From Xylocopilactobacillus apis (GTDB lineage: Bacteria > Bacillota > Bacilli > Lactobacillales > Lactobacillaceae): a stretch of DNA of 64,000 bases. Location: the NCBI RefSeq assembly GCF_033095965.1, contig NZ_AP026801.1:682001-746000 (forward strand), in the 5' to 3' direction. This document shows, piece after piece, positions 53,786 to 63,729 of the stretch. Under the pieces are notes generated by a model. That model ran no database searches. It was given only the letters and a program-made list of their open reading frames with translations, and was not told the DNA's origin. A program made the position numbers and the translations under genes. The first letter of the stretch is position 1; the number at the start of each line of letters is the position of its first letter.

Positions 53786-55357
53786 ATGTCTGATGAAAGA
53801 GAAAAAAAGCAGAAGAAACAGCATTTAATTCATTATGCTAACGGCCCTTCGCTGGAAGAAATAAACGGATCGGTTGAAGTGCCAAAAGGAATGAGCTTTT
53901 GGAAAACTTTGTTCATGTATTCTGGCCCTGGAGCATTGGTAGCGGTTGGTTATATGGATCCTGGTAATTGGTCAACTTCAATTACTGGCGGACAAAATTT
54001 TCAATATCTATTGATGTCAGTTATCTTACTGTCGAGTTTAATTGCGATGTTATTACAATATATGGCAGCTAAACTGGGCATCGTAAGTCAAATGGATTTA
54101 GCACAAGCGATTAGAGCTCGAACAAGTCGATCTTTGGGAATCGTTTTGTGGGTTTTAACAGAGCTGGCAATTATGGCAACTGATATTGCTGAAGTAATCG
54201 GAGGAGCTATTGCTCTTTATCTGTTGTTTCACATTCCATTATTTTACGCAGTTTTAATTACCGTATTTGATGTTTTGTTACTACTCTTATTGACTAAGGT
54301 TGGATTTCGTAAAATTGAAGCTATTGTTGTTTGTCTAATTTTAGTAATTTTGCTAGTTTTTGTTTATCAAGTAGCTCTTTCTAATCCAGATTGGGCGGCA
54401 GTAATTAAAGGATTAGTTCCAACGACTAAGACTTTTGCTTCGACTCCTAATATTGGCGGACAAAATCCAATTCAGGGAGCACTTGGAATTATTGGTGCAA
54501 CGGTAATGCCGCATAATCTTTATTTACATTCTGCAATTTCTCAAACTCGTAAAGTTAATCACGATGACGAAGAGGATATCGCTAGAACTGTTAAATTCAC
54601 AACTTGGGATTCAAATATTCAACTTTCATTTGCATTCGTAGTAAATTCATTACTTTTAATTATGGGAGTTGCAGTATTTAAAACGGGAGCAGTTAAAGAT
54701 CCTTCATTTTTCGGATTATTTAAAGCTTTGTCGGATACTTCGACTTTAAGTAATGGGGTTTTAATTAGTGTTGCCAAGTCAGGTATACTATCTGTATTAT
54801 TTGCGGTTGCATTGTTAGCTTCAGGTCAGAACTCTACAATTACCGGGACCTTAACGGGTCAGGTAATTATGGAAGGTTTTGTCCATATGAAAATGCCATT
54901 GTGGCTGCGTCGACTTGTTACTCGTTTGATATCAGTTGTTCCAGTTTTAATCTGTGTTGGAATGACTAGTCATTTATCTGAACTTAAACAGCATGAAGCA
55001 CTAAATACTTTGATGAATAATTCACAAGTGTTCCTAGCATTTGCCTTACCTTTTTCGATGCTTCCGCTATTATTAATGACAGATAATAAAGTAGAAATGG
55101 GAAACAGATTTGTTAATTCACTTTGGGTAAGAATTGCTGGATGGATTTCAGTAATTGGGCTTACTGCTCTTAATATGAAAGGTTTACCAGATTCGATAGC
55201 TTCATTTTATGGTGATAACCCAACAGCAAGTCAACTTCAACAAGCAAATATCATCGCATATACAGCAATAGTTGTTATTTTGGGTCTTCTTGCGTGGACG
55301 ATTATTGATATGCGTAGAACTAACAATAAAATTTTAAAACAGGCCGGAACTGAATAG
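53786..55357 (+). CDS. mntH: Nramp-type divalent metal (Mn2+) transporter
   Basis: 523 residues, about 11 membrane segments. The metal-binding motif '[15 protein letters not shown]' (Asp-Pro-Gly-Asn) and '[15 protein letters not shown]' are diagnostic of Nramp. Lactobacilli accumulate manganese in place of superoxide dismutase. The long charged N-terminus (about 40 residues) is usual in this group. The next gene, a universal stress protein 13 bases away, is a conserved neighbour in lactobacilli. Confidence 0.95.
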   Translation: MSDEREKKQKKQHLIHYANGPSLEEINGSVEVPKGMSFWKTLFMYSGPGALVAVGYMDPGNWSTSITGGQNFQYLLMSVILLSSLIAMLLQYMAAKLGIVSQMDLAQAIRARTSRSLGIVLWVLTELAIMATDIAEVIGGAIALYLLFHIPLFYAVLITVFDVLLLLLLTKVGFRKIEAIVVCLILVILLVFVYQVALSNPDWAAVIKGLVPTTKTFASTPNIGGQNPIQGALGIIGATVMPHNLYLHSAISQTRKVNHDDEEDIARTVKFTTWDSNIQLSFAFVVNSLLLIMGVAVFKTGAVKDPSFFGLFKALSDTSTLSNGVLISVAKSGILSVLFAVALLASGQNSTITGTLTGQVIMEGFVHMKMPLWLRRLVTRLISVVPVLICVGMTSHLSELKQHEALNTLMNNSQVFLAFALPFSMLPLLLMTDNKVEMGNRFVNSLWVRIAGWISVIGLTALNMKGLPDSIASFYGDNPTASQLQQANIIAYTAIVVILGLLAWTIIDMRRTNNKILKQAGTE

Positions 55358-55370
55358 TTAAGGAGGTCAT

Positions 55371-55856
55371 ATGAAAGAGACACCTGATCAATTAAAAAAT
55401 CAAACACCAGAACAATTAAGAAATGATGAGAATGCCTTTAAAAGAATCTTAGTTGGGGTTGATGATTCTGCTGACGCCCAGTTAGCATTTAAGTATGCGA
55501 TTAATGCGGCACGTGAAGCTGATGCAGATCTAATAATTACATCGATTCTTGAAAACAGTGAAATGAATATCTATCAAGCTTTAAGTCGTGATTATGTTCA
55601 TGGAGAACGGGAAGACTTGGAAAAGCACATTGAAGAATATCGAGATTTTGCAATTAAAGCAGGAGTAAAGAACGTTGAGATGGTTGTTAGCGAGGGTGAT
55701 CCCGGCGAAACGATCGTTAAAAATGTTATTCCAGCAACGAAAGCTGATTTATTAGTTATTGGATCACTTGCAAAAAAAGGTATCCGTAAACATTTTGGCT
55801 CACAAGCAGCTTACATGGCTAAATATGCACCAATTTCAGTTATGGTTATTAGATAA
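55371..55856 (+). CDS. Universal stress protein UspA family
   Basis: 161 residues. 'FKRILVGVDDSADAQLAFKYAINAAREADADLIITSI' opens the Usp fold, and 'ADLLVIGSLAKKGIRKHFGSQAAYMAKYAPISVMVIR' contains the G-2x-G-9x-G(S/T) ATP-binding motif variant. A 20-residue N-terminal extension precedes the fold. Co-transcribed with mntH (start after AGGAGG). Confidence 0.92.
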   Translation: MKETPDQLKNQTPEQLRNDENAFKRILVGVDDSADAQLAFKYAINAAREADADLIITSILENSEMNIYQALSRDYVHGEREDLEKHIEEYRDFAIKAGVKNVEMVVSEGDPGETIVKNVIPATKADLLVIGSLAKKGIRKHFGSQAAYMAKYAPISVMVIR

Positions 55857-55865
55857 AAGTATTAA

Positions 55866-55899
55866 GAGGAGTTGGCATTTTTATTGCTAGCTCTTTTTG
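55866..55899 (+). terminator. Terminator after the Usp gene
   Basis: AGTTGGCA pairs with TGCTAGCT (two G-U), extended by GAGG/CTC-type pairs, followed by T5. Weaker than others in the window. Confidence 0.65.
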
Positions 55900-55926
55900 T
55901 TTGCTTTAAACTAGAATCATTATACT
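55897..55926 (+). promoter_or_regulatory. Promoter of the fetAB genes
   Basis: TTGTTT at 55897-55902, 18-base spacer, TATACT at 55921-55926. The ATG at 55943 is close (16 bases) with GAGGAG between. Confidence 0.5.
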
Positions 55927-55942
55927 TTAGAGGAGTTTTTTA

Positions 55943-56572
55943 ATGATTAAAATTCATAATCTTTCTTATCAAGCGGATAACAAAGTCTTATTTCAAAACT
56001 TGAATTTTTCAGTTGATGAGGGAGATAGTTTGTTATTAACGGGGCCTTCAGGCAGTGGTAAAAGCACAATCTTAAAAATTATCGCTAGATTAGTTGCTAT
56101 TCAACAAGGAGAGATATTTCTAGATCAGCAAAATATATCAGATCTTCCGATTGAAAATTATCGTCAAAAAGTTTCTTATGCTGCGCAAAGTGTGCAGCTT
56201 TTTGGTGAAACGGTACGCGATAATCTAGATTTACCTTTTTTAGTCAGAAATCTACCAATTGATGAACAGCAAGAAATTTCAGGTTTAGAAAAAATGGAAT
56301 TACCGGCTGAATACCTAGATAAGTCGATTAATGATATTTCCGGTGGTGAAAGGCAGCGTGTTGGAGTTTTAAGGAATTTACTTTTTCCACCACAAGTGCT
56401 TTTACTTGATGAAATATCCACTGGTCTTGATTCTGATACTAAAAGCAAAATTTGGCAGGTAATTGATCAATTACAGGAAGAAAATCACTTCAGTCTAATT
56501 TCTGTAAGCCATGATCCAGAAGAAATTTCTCAAGCTAAAAGAAAAATTCAAATTGGAGGAAGCAATGAATAA
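55943..56572 (+). CDS. fetA: ABC transporter ATPase FetA-like
   Basis: 209 residues. Walker A 'GPSGSGKST', Q-loop 'YAAQSVQLFGETVRDNL', signature 'ISGGERQRVGVLRNLL', Walker B 'VLLLDEISTGLD' and 'VSHDPEE'. It overlaps a UPF0014 membrane protein gene by 8 bases. In E. coli the FetAB pair exports iron and protects from oxidative stress; that function is inferred here. Confidence 0.85.
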   Translation: MIKIHNLSYQADNKVLFQNLNFSVDEGDSLLLTGPSGSGKSTILKIIARLVAIQQGEIFLDQQNISDLPIENYRQKVSYAAQSVQLFGETVRDNLDLPFLVRNLPIDEQQEISGLEKMELPAEYLDKSINDISGGERQRVGVLRNLLFPPQVLLLDEISTGLDSDTKSKIWQVIDQLQEENHFSLISVSHDPEEISQAKRKIQIGGSNE

Positions 56573-57344
56573 TTTAAAAATATCTAATCTTTCATTGGCT
56601 TTAGCAGCATTAATGGTAACAATCACTCTAATTATTAGTTACTATCAGAAGCTTCGGTTAAATAAAGAAATAATTTGGTCAATTTTTCGAGCAATTGTTC
56701 AGTTAATTATTATCGGTTTTGCTTTAAGATTTATTTTTAAAGTTAACAACTTATTTTTGACAATTTTAATGATGATTTTTATTGTTGTAAACGCTGCATA
56801 TAACGGCAAAAAAAGAGCTCATGGAATTAATCATGCGTTCTTAATTAGTTTTGTAGGATTATTTTGTGGAACTGCAATTACGGTTAGTTTAATGTTGCTT
56901 ACTAAAGTAATGAAGCCAGCACCTTTTCAGACAATTCCAGTAACTGGGATGATTGCTGGAAATGCAATGGCAGCAGTAGGACTAGTATATTCAAATCTCA
57001 ATCAAAGTTTTAGAGAAAATTCTGAAAAAATTGAAGAGATGTTGGCATTAGGAGCAAGTCCAAAATTGGCTGCAGGAGAAATAGTTAGGCAGGCTTTACA
57101 TTTTGGCTTGCAGCCGACAATTGATTCTGTAAGAATGTATGGATTAGTTCAGCTGCCCGGAATGATGAGTGGTTTAATAATGGCAGGATTTGATCCTGTA
57201 GAAGCCATTAAGTATCAGATTTTAGTTGTTTTTATGCTATTTTGTTCTACTGGGATTTCCACCAGCATTACTGGCTTTTGGGCTTATCGACAATATTTTG
57301 ATCAAAATTGGCGTCTGACGATTCCTAAAGTTGAGAAAAAATAA
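56565..57344 (+). CDS. fetB: UPF0014 membrane permease FetB-like
   Basis: 259 residues from the ATG at 56565, after GGAGG; an in-frame upstream TTG would add 18 residues inside fetA. About seven membrane segments. Family sequence 'IPVTGMIAGNAMAAVGLVYSNL' and 'EEMLALGASPKLAAGEIVRQALHFGLQPTIDSVRMYGLVQLPGMMSGLIMAGFDPVEAIKYQILVVFML' is diagnostic of FetB/YbbM. Works with the preceding ATPase. Confidence 0.9.
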   Translation: MNNLKISNLSLALAALMVTITLIISYYQKLRLNKEIIWSIFRAIVQLIIIGFALRFIFKVNNLFLTILMMIFIVVNAAYNGKKRAHGINHAFLISFVGLFCGTAITVSLMLLTKVMKPAPFQTIPVTGMIAGNAMAAVGLVYSNLNQSFRENSEKIEEMLALGASPKLAAGEIVRQALHFGLQPTIDSVRMYGLVQLPGMMSGLIMAGFDPVEAIKYQILVVFMLFCSTGISTSITGFWAYRQYFDQNWRLTIPKVEKK

Positions 57345-57350
57345 CCATTC

Positions 57351-57614
57351 TTAAATTAAATTGTTTTTATCATGCTTGTTACGAGGATGGTCATGAAAAT
57401 ATAATTTAAGAAAGATAGCAATGGAGTTGGTAACAATCATAAATATTGCGTAAACCCAAAAAAAGGTCATATCATTATGGTCAAGGTTAAGCTCTAAAAG
57501 CGCCAAAAATACAATAACAGCAACATTAATTGGGATTGATAAATACAATCTCAATTTAGCACCAATTATAAAGATTAAAATACATGATAAAAGAATTATT
57601 AAAGCATAAGTCAT
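57351..57614 (-). CDS. Small membrane protein of unknown function
   Basis: 87 residues with three predicted membrane segments (about 3-22, 25-42, 50-70) and a charged tail 'HDHPRNKHDKNN'. It is not a family I recognise. It is convergent with fetB and lies upstream of the divergent ileS leader. Coding status is supported by hydrophobic periodicity and by fitting the gap with no overlap. Confidence 0.55.
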   Translation of the reverse strand: MTYALIILLSCILIFIIGAKLRLYLSIPINVAVIVFLALLELNLDHNDMTFFWVYAIFMIVTNSIAIFLKLYFHDHPRNKHDKNNLI

Positions 57615-57655
57615 GCAGTTATTATATCAAGGATCCATTGTTTGTGCGAAACAAC

Positions 57656-57683
57656 TTGACGAATTGCCCTGTTGTTTTATAAT
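57656..57683 (+). promoter_or_regulatory. Promoter of ileS
   Basis: TTGACG at 57656-57661, 16-base spacer, TATAAT at 57678-57683. The RNA would start near 57690, where the T-box stem I begins (AAGGAC). Confidence 0.8.
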
Positions 57684-57690
57684 TTTGACT

Positions 57691-57849
57691 AAGGACAAGT
57701 GGGTCTAGTGGAACATCACAGCGAGCTGAAAACGGTGAAAGTCAGCATGTGAAGCTAGTCCTTTATCACCTAAAGCATTTTGAATTAATGATAATCACGT
57801 AAATGAGTGGTATAGCGATTAACTCGTCTCAAAAAGGCGAGTTTTTTTA
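57691..57849 (+). ncRNA. T-box leader of ileS with terminator
   Basis: Stem I is closed by AAGGAC (57691) with GTCCTT (57758), with inner helices CACA/TGTG and GCTGA/TCAGC. The T-box core is at about 57801-57830 (GAGTGGTATAGCG then ACTCGTCTC). The competing terminator is AACTCGTC / GGCGAGTT followed by T7 (57821-57848). Uncharged tRNA-Ile would favour the antiterminator. The specifier codon is not certain: ATC occurs at 57715 and 57765 but neither sits clearly in the 3' side of the specifier loop. Confidence 0.85.
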
Positions 57850-57866
57850 TACAATGAGGAGGATTT

Positions 57867-60632
57867 ATGAAAGTTAAAGATACCCTTAACCTAGGATCTA
57901 CAAATTTTCCAATGCGGGGAAAACTTCCAACAACTGAACCAGTTCGAGAGAAGAGATGGGAAGATGATAATCTTTATGAAAAGCGGCTTGAATTAAATAA
58001 AAATAAAAGACATTTTAATTTACATGATGGGCCGCCATATGCCAACGGGAGAATTCATATCGGACATGCGATGAATAAAGTCATCAAAGATATCATTGTT
58101 CGTTATAAGAATATGAATGGTTTTTACGCACCATATGTGCCTGGCTGGGATACCCATGGTCTACCAATTGAACAACAATTGACAAAAGCCGGTCATGATC
58201 GTAAGAAAATGGATATTGTTGAGTGGCGCGAATTAGCCCGAAAGTTTGCCTTAGAACAAGTTGATCTCCAACGTGAAGATTTTAAACGCCTAGGAGTTAT
58301 AGGAGATTGGGACAATCCATATTTAACCTTAAATCCAGAATTTGAAGCTCAAGAAATTAGAGTGTTCGAAGCAATGGTTAAGAAAGGTTTGATTTATCGT
58401 GGTTCAAAACCAATCTTTTGGTCATGGTCCTCAGAATCAGCATTAGCAGAAGCTGAAGTTGAATATCATGATTTAGAATCTACATCACTTTTTTATGCAA
58501 ATAAGGTTATTGACGGCAAAGGTTTGTTAGATGATGATACTTATTTAGTAGTTTGGACGACAACTCCTTTTACAGTTACTGCAAGTCGGGGAATCACAGT
58601 TGGTCCTGATTTCGAATATTCATTGGTTCAGCCAGCAGGAAGTGCTAATAAATACGTCATTGGTTCAGACTTGCTTGAACAGGATGCACAAAAATTTGGT
58701 TGGGATGAATATCAGGTTCTAAAAACCTTTAAAGGTCAGGAAATGGATCGAATTACAGCTGCTCACCCATGGGATAGTGATGTTGAATTATTGGTCATGG
58801 TGGGTGATTATGTAACTCTTGACAGTGGAACTGGATTAGTTCATACGGCACCTGGTTTTGGGGAAGATGACTGGAACGAGGGTCAAAAATATGGACTGCC
58901 AGCTGATGTAACTGTTGATTCAAGAGGAATAATGATGAAAAATGCCGGACCGGATTTTGAAGGTGTTTTTTATGAAAAGGCAACGCCAATCGTAATTGAT
59001 AAGTTAAAATCATCAGATTTACTATTAGCCGTTGAGAAAATTACTCACTCGTATCCATTTGATTGGCGAACAAAAAAACCTGTAATTTGGCGGGCTATTC
59101 CGCAATGGTTTGCTTCGGTTGAAAAAATTAGACAAGAGATTTTAGATCAGCTCGATCATGTTGAATTTAGTCCAGAGTGGGGCAAACAAAGGCTTTACAA
59201 TATGATCCGTGATCGTGGAGATTGGGTCATTTCTCGTCAACGTGCATGGGGCGTTCCGATTCCGATTTTTTATGCAGAAGATGAAACGCCAATTTTAGAT
59301 CCTGAAGTTATTGATCATATTGCTGATTTATTTGAAAAACATGGATCTAATTATTGGTTTGAGCATGATGCTAAAGAATTGCTTCCAGAAGGTTATACTA
59401 ATGAACATTCACCAAACGGGAAGTTTACTAAAGAAAATGATATTTTAGATGTGTGGTTTGATTCGGGATCATCTTGGAATGGAGTTTTAAATACTAGAGA
59501 TAATTTAGATTATCCGTGTGATATTTATTCAGAAGGTTCAGATCAGTTTAGAGGATGGTTTAATTCTTCGCTAATCACTTCAGTTGCAACGAATGGAATT
59601 CCACCATATAAAGGAATTTTACATCAAGGTTTCACTTTAGATGATCAAGGGCGCAAGATGAGTAAATCTCTAGGTAACGTGATTAGTCCAATTAAAGTTG
59701 CTGATCAAATGGGAGTTGAAATTCTTCGCCTTTGGGTCATGAGTATTGATACAGGACGGGATGTAAAAGTTTCAATGGATCTGTTTAAACAGGTTAGTGA
59801 CGCTTATCGAAAAATCCGTAACACTGTGCGATTTTTACTTTCAAACACTGATGACTTTGATCCGCAAAAAGATGAAATTCCTTTTGATGATTTGAAGCCA
59901 ATTGATAAATATATGGCTGTTAAATGGAATGACATCGTTGCTAAATACCTGAATAATTTTGATAAATATAATTTTCAAGATACTTTTAAAATGTTAATGA
60001 ATTTTATTAATGTTGATCTTTCTGCTTTTTATCTTGATGTGGCAAAAGACATCGTCTATATCACAAAACCTGATGATCCGACTCGCCGGAGCATGCAGAC
60101 AGTATTTTACCGAATTGCAAAAGAATTGACACAGCTTCTAGCCCCTGTATTGCCACACACTAGTGAAGAAATTTGGGAAAATCTTAAAGAATATGAATCA
60201 TATGCTTACTTAAGTGAAATGCCAAAGGTTCGTAACTTTGAAGCTTATAAAGAAAAGATGGATCAGTGGGCAATTTTTATGAAATTTAGAGACGTTGCTA
60301 ATAAAGCGCTAGAAGAAGCACGTCAAAGTGAACTTATTGGGAAGAATGCGGAAGCAGCACTTACGATCACTTATGCGCCAGAAGTAGCAAAAGCAGTTAG
60401 TGATCTTGAATTAGATGTTCGTGAAATTTTAATGGTCAGTTCACTTAATGAGACTGAAGGTTCTGACACTAACGTTAAAGTTGATCGAGCAAAAGGATCA
60501 GTTTGTCAGCGCTGTCGATTAACTAAAGAAGATGTAGGAAGTGATTCTCATTATCCTGATTTTTGTGCCAGCTGTGCAGAAATCGTTAGTGATGTTTATC
60601 CAGAGACCGTTACGGAAGGTTTTGATTCCTAA
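57867..60632 (+). CDS. ileS: Isoleucyl-tRNA synthetase
   Basis: 921 residues, normal length for bacterial IleRS. Class I motifs: '[15 protein letters not shown]' (HIGH, about residue 65) and '[10 protein letters not shown]' (about 597). The editing domain lies between (T-rich '[13 protein letters not shown]'). The C-terminal zinc site is '[24 protein letters not shown]'. This is the non-eukaryote-like form, so probably mupirocin-sensitive. T-box controlled. It overlaps the MFS gene at TAATG. Confidence 0.98.
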   Translation: MKVKDTLNLGSTNFPMRGKLPTTEPVREKRWEDDNLYEKRLELNKNKRHFNLHDGPPYANGRIHIGHAMNKVIKDIIVRYKNMNGFYAPYVPGWDTHGLPIEQQLTKAGHDRKKMDIVEWRELARKFALEQVDLQREDFKRLGVIGDWDNPYLTLNPEFEAQEIRVFEAMVKKGLIYRGSKPIFWSWSSESALAEAEVEYHDLESTSLFYANKVIDGKGLLDDDTYLVVWTTTPFTVTASRGITVGPDFEYSLVQPAGSANKYVIGSDLLEQDAQKFGWDEYQVLKTFKGQEMDRITAAHPWDSDVELLVMVGDYVTLDSGTGLVHTAPGFGEDDWNEGQKYGLPADVTVDSRGIMMKNAGPDFEGVFYEKATPIVIDKLKSSDLLLAVEKITHSYPFDWRTKKPVIWRAIPQWFASVEKIRQEILDQLDHVEFSPEWGKQRLYNMIRDRGDWVISRQRAWGVPIPIFYAEDETPILDPEVIDHIADLFEKHGSNYWFEHDAKELLPEGYTNEHSPNGKFTKENDILDVWFDSGSSWNGVLNTRDNLDYPCDIYSEGSDQFRGWFNSSLITSVATNGIPPYKGILHQGFTLDDQGRKMSKSLGNVISPIKVADQMGVEILRLWVMSIDTGRDVKVSMDLFKQVSDAYRKIRNTVRFLLSNTDDFDPQKDEIPFDDLKPIDKYMAVKWNDIVAKYLNNFDKYNFQDTFKMLMNFINVDLSAFYLDVAKDIVYITKPDDPTRRSMQTVFYRIAKELTQLLAPVLPHTSEEIWENLKEYESYAYLSEMPKVRNFEAYKEKMDQWAIFMKFRDVANKALEEARQSELIGKNAEAALTITYAPEVAKAVSDLELDVREILMVSSLNETEGSDTNVKVDRAKGSVCQRCRLTKEDVGSDSHYPDFCASCAEIVSDVYPETVTEGFDS

Positions 60633-62068
60633 TGAGAAATTCAGTTGCATTTAGTGAAGATCCCAAGATTCAAAAAAATCGTTGGTGGATTATTACGGCA
60701 ATTGGCTTATTTACTTTTATGTCGACGCTTGATACGTCAATTGTAAATATTGCAATACCGACCATTAGTCGAGATTTACACGTCTCCATGAGTCAAACCG
60801 AGTGGGTGGCGACCGTTTATTTGTTAGTCGTCTGCAGTCTCTTATTACTATTTGGTAAAATTGGTGATTTAATCGGTAAAATTAAAGTTTTTAAAATTGG
60901 CATGATTATTTTTACTCTTGGTTCTTTCCTTTGTGGATTTAACATTAGTTTTTGGATGTTACTCGGATCCCGATTAATTCAAGGAATCGGAGCCTCGATG
61001 ACAATGAGTACGAGTAACGGGATTGTCACAGAAGTGTTTAAAGACAGCGAACGGGGACGATCGCTTGGCTGGATTGGTACGTTTGTAGCTTTAGGAAGTA
61101 TTGCAGGTCCCGGCATTGGTGGAATCGTCTTAGGATTCTTACCTTGGGGCTACATCTTTTGGATTAATATTCCAGTTGGAATTTTTGCATATTTGTTGGG
61201 ATTAAAAGTTTTACCAAAAGACATCACATTTCAAAAATCACCGATTGATTATGGCGGTTCTGTAACATTTTCCCTGGCAGTTATTAGTATTGTTGGTTTA
61301 ATGAGTTACGCTCAGCTTAACGGTTTTGTGAATTTGCCGGTGTTAATTTTAGCAGTTGTATTTATTGTTAGTTTTTTAGTTTTTATTCGCTTGGAAAAGA
61401 AAAATTCTCATCCTTTAGTTGAATTAAGCCTTTTTCGCAAATTACCATTTTCAATAAGTTTAATTTCCGTACTATTAGTTTTTATCGGTAATTTTGCTTT
61501 TAATGTTGTTGGTCCATATTATTTGCAGAATTTAAGAGGTATGAATCCGAGTCATTCGGGATTAGTTTTAATGGCTTTTCCAATTGCGCAAGTGATTTTC
61601 TCGCCAATTGCTGGACGTTTAACTGATAAATATGGAGCCTCATTACTAATTAGAATCGGTGTAGGGGCAATTATTATAAGCCAGATTGGTTTTTGTTTCT
61701 TTAGTGGCAACTCTTCAATGTGGTTTGTGATCTTAACGATCGGTGTTTTAGGATTTGGTAATGGATTATTTCAATCACCTAATAATGCTTTAACTATGGC
61801 AAGCATTGATGTTAAGCATTTAGGAATTGCCGGAGGCTTAAATGCACTCTTTAGAAATTTAGGAATGGTTTTTGGCCTTACAATTTCTACGACCATCCTT
61901 TTCTCAGCAATGTCTGTAAAAGCTGGTCATAAAGTTATTTCATACGTGAACGGACGTCCAGATTTGTTTATGTTTGGAATGAAAGTTTTATTTTTGGTGA
62001 TGATCGTTCTGTCGGTTATTGCTTTAATTTTAAATTTTTTAAAATTGGATAAAAAAATAAGTAAATAA
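60632..62068 (+). CDS. MFS exporter, DHA2 (14-segment) family
   Basis: 478 residues with about 14 membrane segments. Motif D1 'FMSTLDTSIVNIAIPTISRDL', motif A 'GKIGDLIGKIKVF', 'GSRLIQGIGASMTMSTSNGIV' and motif C 'GSIAGPGIGGIV' place it with EmrB/QacA drug-proton antiporters. The start overlaps the ileS stop by one base, so its transcript comes from the ileS T-box promoter. Whether it moves an amino acid, a toxic analogue or a drug is unknown. Confidence 0.88.
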   Translation: MRNSVAFSEDPKIQKNRWWIITAIGLFTFMSTLDTSIVNIAIPTISRDLHVSMSQTEWVATVYLLVVCSLLLLFGKIGDLIGKIKVFKIGMIIFTLGSFLCGFNISFWMLLGSRLIQGIGASMTMSTSNGIVTEVFKDSERGRSLGWIGTFVALGSIAGPGIGGIVLGFLPWGYIFWINIPVGIFAYLLGLKVLPKDITFQKSPIDYGGSVTFSLAVISIVGLMSYAQLNGFVNLPVLILAVVFIVSFLVFIRLEKKNSHPLVELSLFRKLPFSISLISVLLVFIGNFAFNVVGPYYLQNLRGMNPSHSGLVLMAFPIAQVIFSPIAGRLTDKYGASLLIRIGVGAIIISQIGFCFFSGNSSMWFVILTIGVLGFGNGLFQSPNNALTMASIDVKHLGIAGGLNALFRNLGMVFGLTISTTILFSAMSVKAGHKVISYVNGRPDLFMFGMKVLFLVMIVLSVIALILNFLKLDKKISK

Positions 62069-62102
62069 AAAAACCCGTTGGCAAACGACCAGCGGTTTTT
62101 TT
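62069..62102. terminator. Terminator shared by the convergent MFS and dipeptidase genes
   Basis: AAACC..TGG and CCA..GGTTT arms around a 7-base loop, flanked by A7 on one side and T7 on the other, so it can work in both directions. Confidence 0.75.
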
Positions 62103-62112
62103 AATGCTTAAA

Positions 62113-63543
62113 TTAAAGATTTTTATCCATATTAAAAGTGAGACGGGAAACAGTAATTCCTTTAGTGTAAAGTTCACCCATAAATTTACGGGTAGTATCT
62201 TCAATTTCACTAACAGTCTTTTGATTTTCTTTAGTTAGATAATCTGTGAGGTCTTCACCTTTTAAGTTGCTATTAAGTGCATCATTGGTTATTTCAGCAA
62301 CTCTAGCTCTTAAGGTTCGGCGAGCTTCTGTTAAGTAATCACGATCCATTTGAATAAAGTTTTTGTAATCAGATTCAACTAAAACTGAAAGTGATTTGTA
62401 AAGCCAATATGCATCCTGATCGCAATAGTCTAATTTAGTATCGTTATATGAAGGAGCAGTATCATTCATATTAGTAAAGAATGGAACAAATGGGGTAAAT
62501 GTAGGATAACCAAGACATAACCACATTACGGCAGCAACTTCTTCAGGAACATCATTTCTAATTTGTAAGACGTGAGCGTTTTGAGTTCTGTTTAAACCAA
62601 TTGGACGATAGAGATACTTTCTAGGATCGTCACCTTTACTTAATGGATCAAAAGGCGTCTCATTGTAGTGTGATCCCAAAACATATTCGATATCATCGGG
62701 TGAAATCTTTTTAGAGGTCCGACAAATAAATGGAAGTTCTGAGCTTTCTGGATCTTGTTCAATTTCAGGATTGAAATATCTTTGACCGTACCAAACACGA
62801 GGTGTGTTATAATGGCGGTCTTTTTCGTTAGATGTGCCAAAAATGTGACGGTAATTAAAGCCCTCTTGATCAGTATTTAAGTGATGCTTCTCAACAAATT
62901 CTTGAATACCTTCTGACCACATAAAGTTATCAGAGTCATTGAAATCAACTTGTTGAATTGAAACCTGATTAGCGCAAATTGCATATGCGTCGTCAGGAAT
63001 TCTTTGAGCAACCCAATGATGACCACTGGAAATTTCCATGTACCAGACTTCGTCTTTATCACTAAAAAGAACTGAATTTCCAGCCGGAGATCCGTATTGT
63101 TTGATTAAGTTTCCAAGGTATTTAACTGCTCCACGTGCGGAATCAACATACGGCAAAGTCATATTTACAATACAATCTTCGTCTAGTCCATCTTTAACCA
63201 ATGGATCAAAAGCGAGAACCCGTTCGTTGCCATAAGTGCTTTCAGTAGCGCTCATTGCAACGTTTTTTTCATTGATTCCACTTTCTTCGTAGTAACCTAA
63301 TTTTTTGTAATCAACATTTGGAACTGCCGGGTAGCGATAGCTATTTTCAGGCAGTTCAGCGGAAAAACCATTCAGCCATGATTTTAATACCCGTCCAGGT
63401 TCGTTATGAACTGCCGGATGTTGAATAAATTTATGTGGTGCAACAGCATGAAATGTATCGTCATTACGAGCTATCATTGTTGATCCATCAATCGAGGCTT
63501 TTTTTCCCACTAAGATTGAAGTACAACTAGAACCAATTTTCAT
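62113..63543 (-). CDS. pepD: C69 family dipeptidase
   Basis: 476 residues, N-terminal nucleophile hydrolase. 'SSCTSILVGKKASIDGSTMIARNDD' at the N-terminus carries the catalytic Cys7 (a short propeptide is cleaved). 'ESTYGNERVLAFDPLVKDGL' and 'EVWYMEISSGHHWVAQRIPDDAYAICANQ' are family motifs. It breaks dipeptides delivered by peptide uptake systems such as the Opp in this window. Cytoplasmic, no signal peptide. Confidence 0.94.
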   Translation of the reverse strand: MKIGSSCTSILVGKKASIDGSTMIARNDDTFHAVAPHKFIQHPAVHNEPGRVLKSWLNGFSAELPENSYRYPAVPNVDYKKLGYYEESGINEKNVAMSATESTYGNERVLAFDPLVKDGLDEDCIVNMTLPYVDSARGAVKYLGNLIKQYGSPAGNSVLFSDKDEVWYMEISSGHHWVAQRIPDDAYAICANQVSIQQVDFNDSDNFMWSEGIQEFVEKHHLNTDQEGFNYRHIFGTSNEKDRHYNTPRVWYGQRYFNPEIEQDPESSELPFICRTSKKISPDDIEYVLGSHYNETPFDPLSKGDDPRKYLYRPIGLNRTQNAHVLQIRNDVPEEVAAVMWLCLGYPTFTPFVPFFTNMNDTAPSYNDTKLDYCDQDAYWLYKSLSVLVESDYKNFIQMDRDYLTEARRTLRARVAEITNDALNSNLKGEDLTDYLTKENQKTVSEIEDTTRKFMGELYTKGITVSRLTFNMDKNL

Positions 63544-63677
63544 TTATAATCCTTCTTTCTTTCAATACAATTTATTTTACCGTAACTACTAAAAGTTTTG
63601 ATTAGAAAATATTAAAAATTTAAATAAATTTATTTTAAAATCAATACAAAATACGGATTTTATTAAATTATTACAGA

Positions 63678-63715
63678 AAAAATACCCTGGAAATTATTTT
63701 TTCTTTCGGGTATTT
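63678..63715 (-). terminator. Terminator of telA
   Basis: On the minus strand AAATACCC pairs with GGGTATTT and runs into T6; 15 bases after the telA stop. The loop is long (about 20 bases), so it is only moderately convincing. Confidence 0.55.
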
Positions 63716-63729
63716 AGAATCAATTATTT

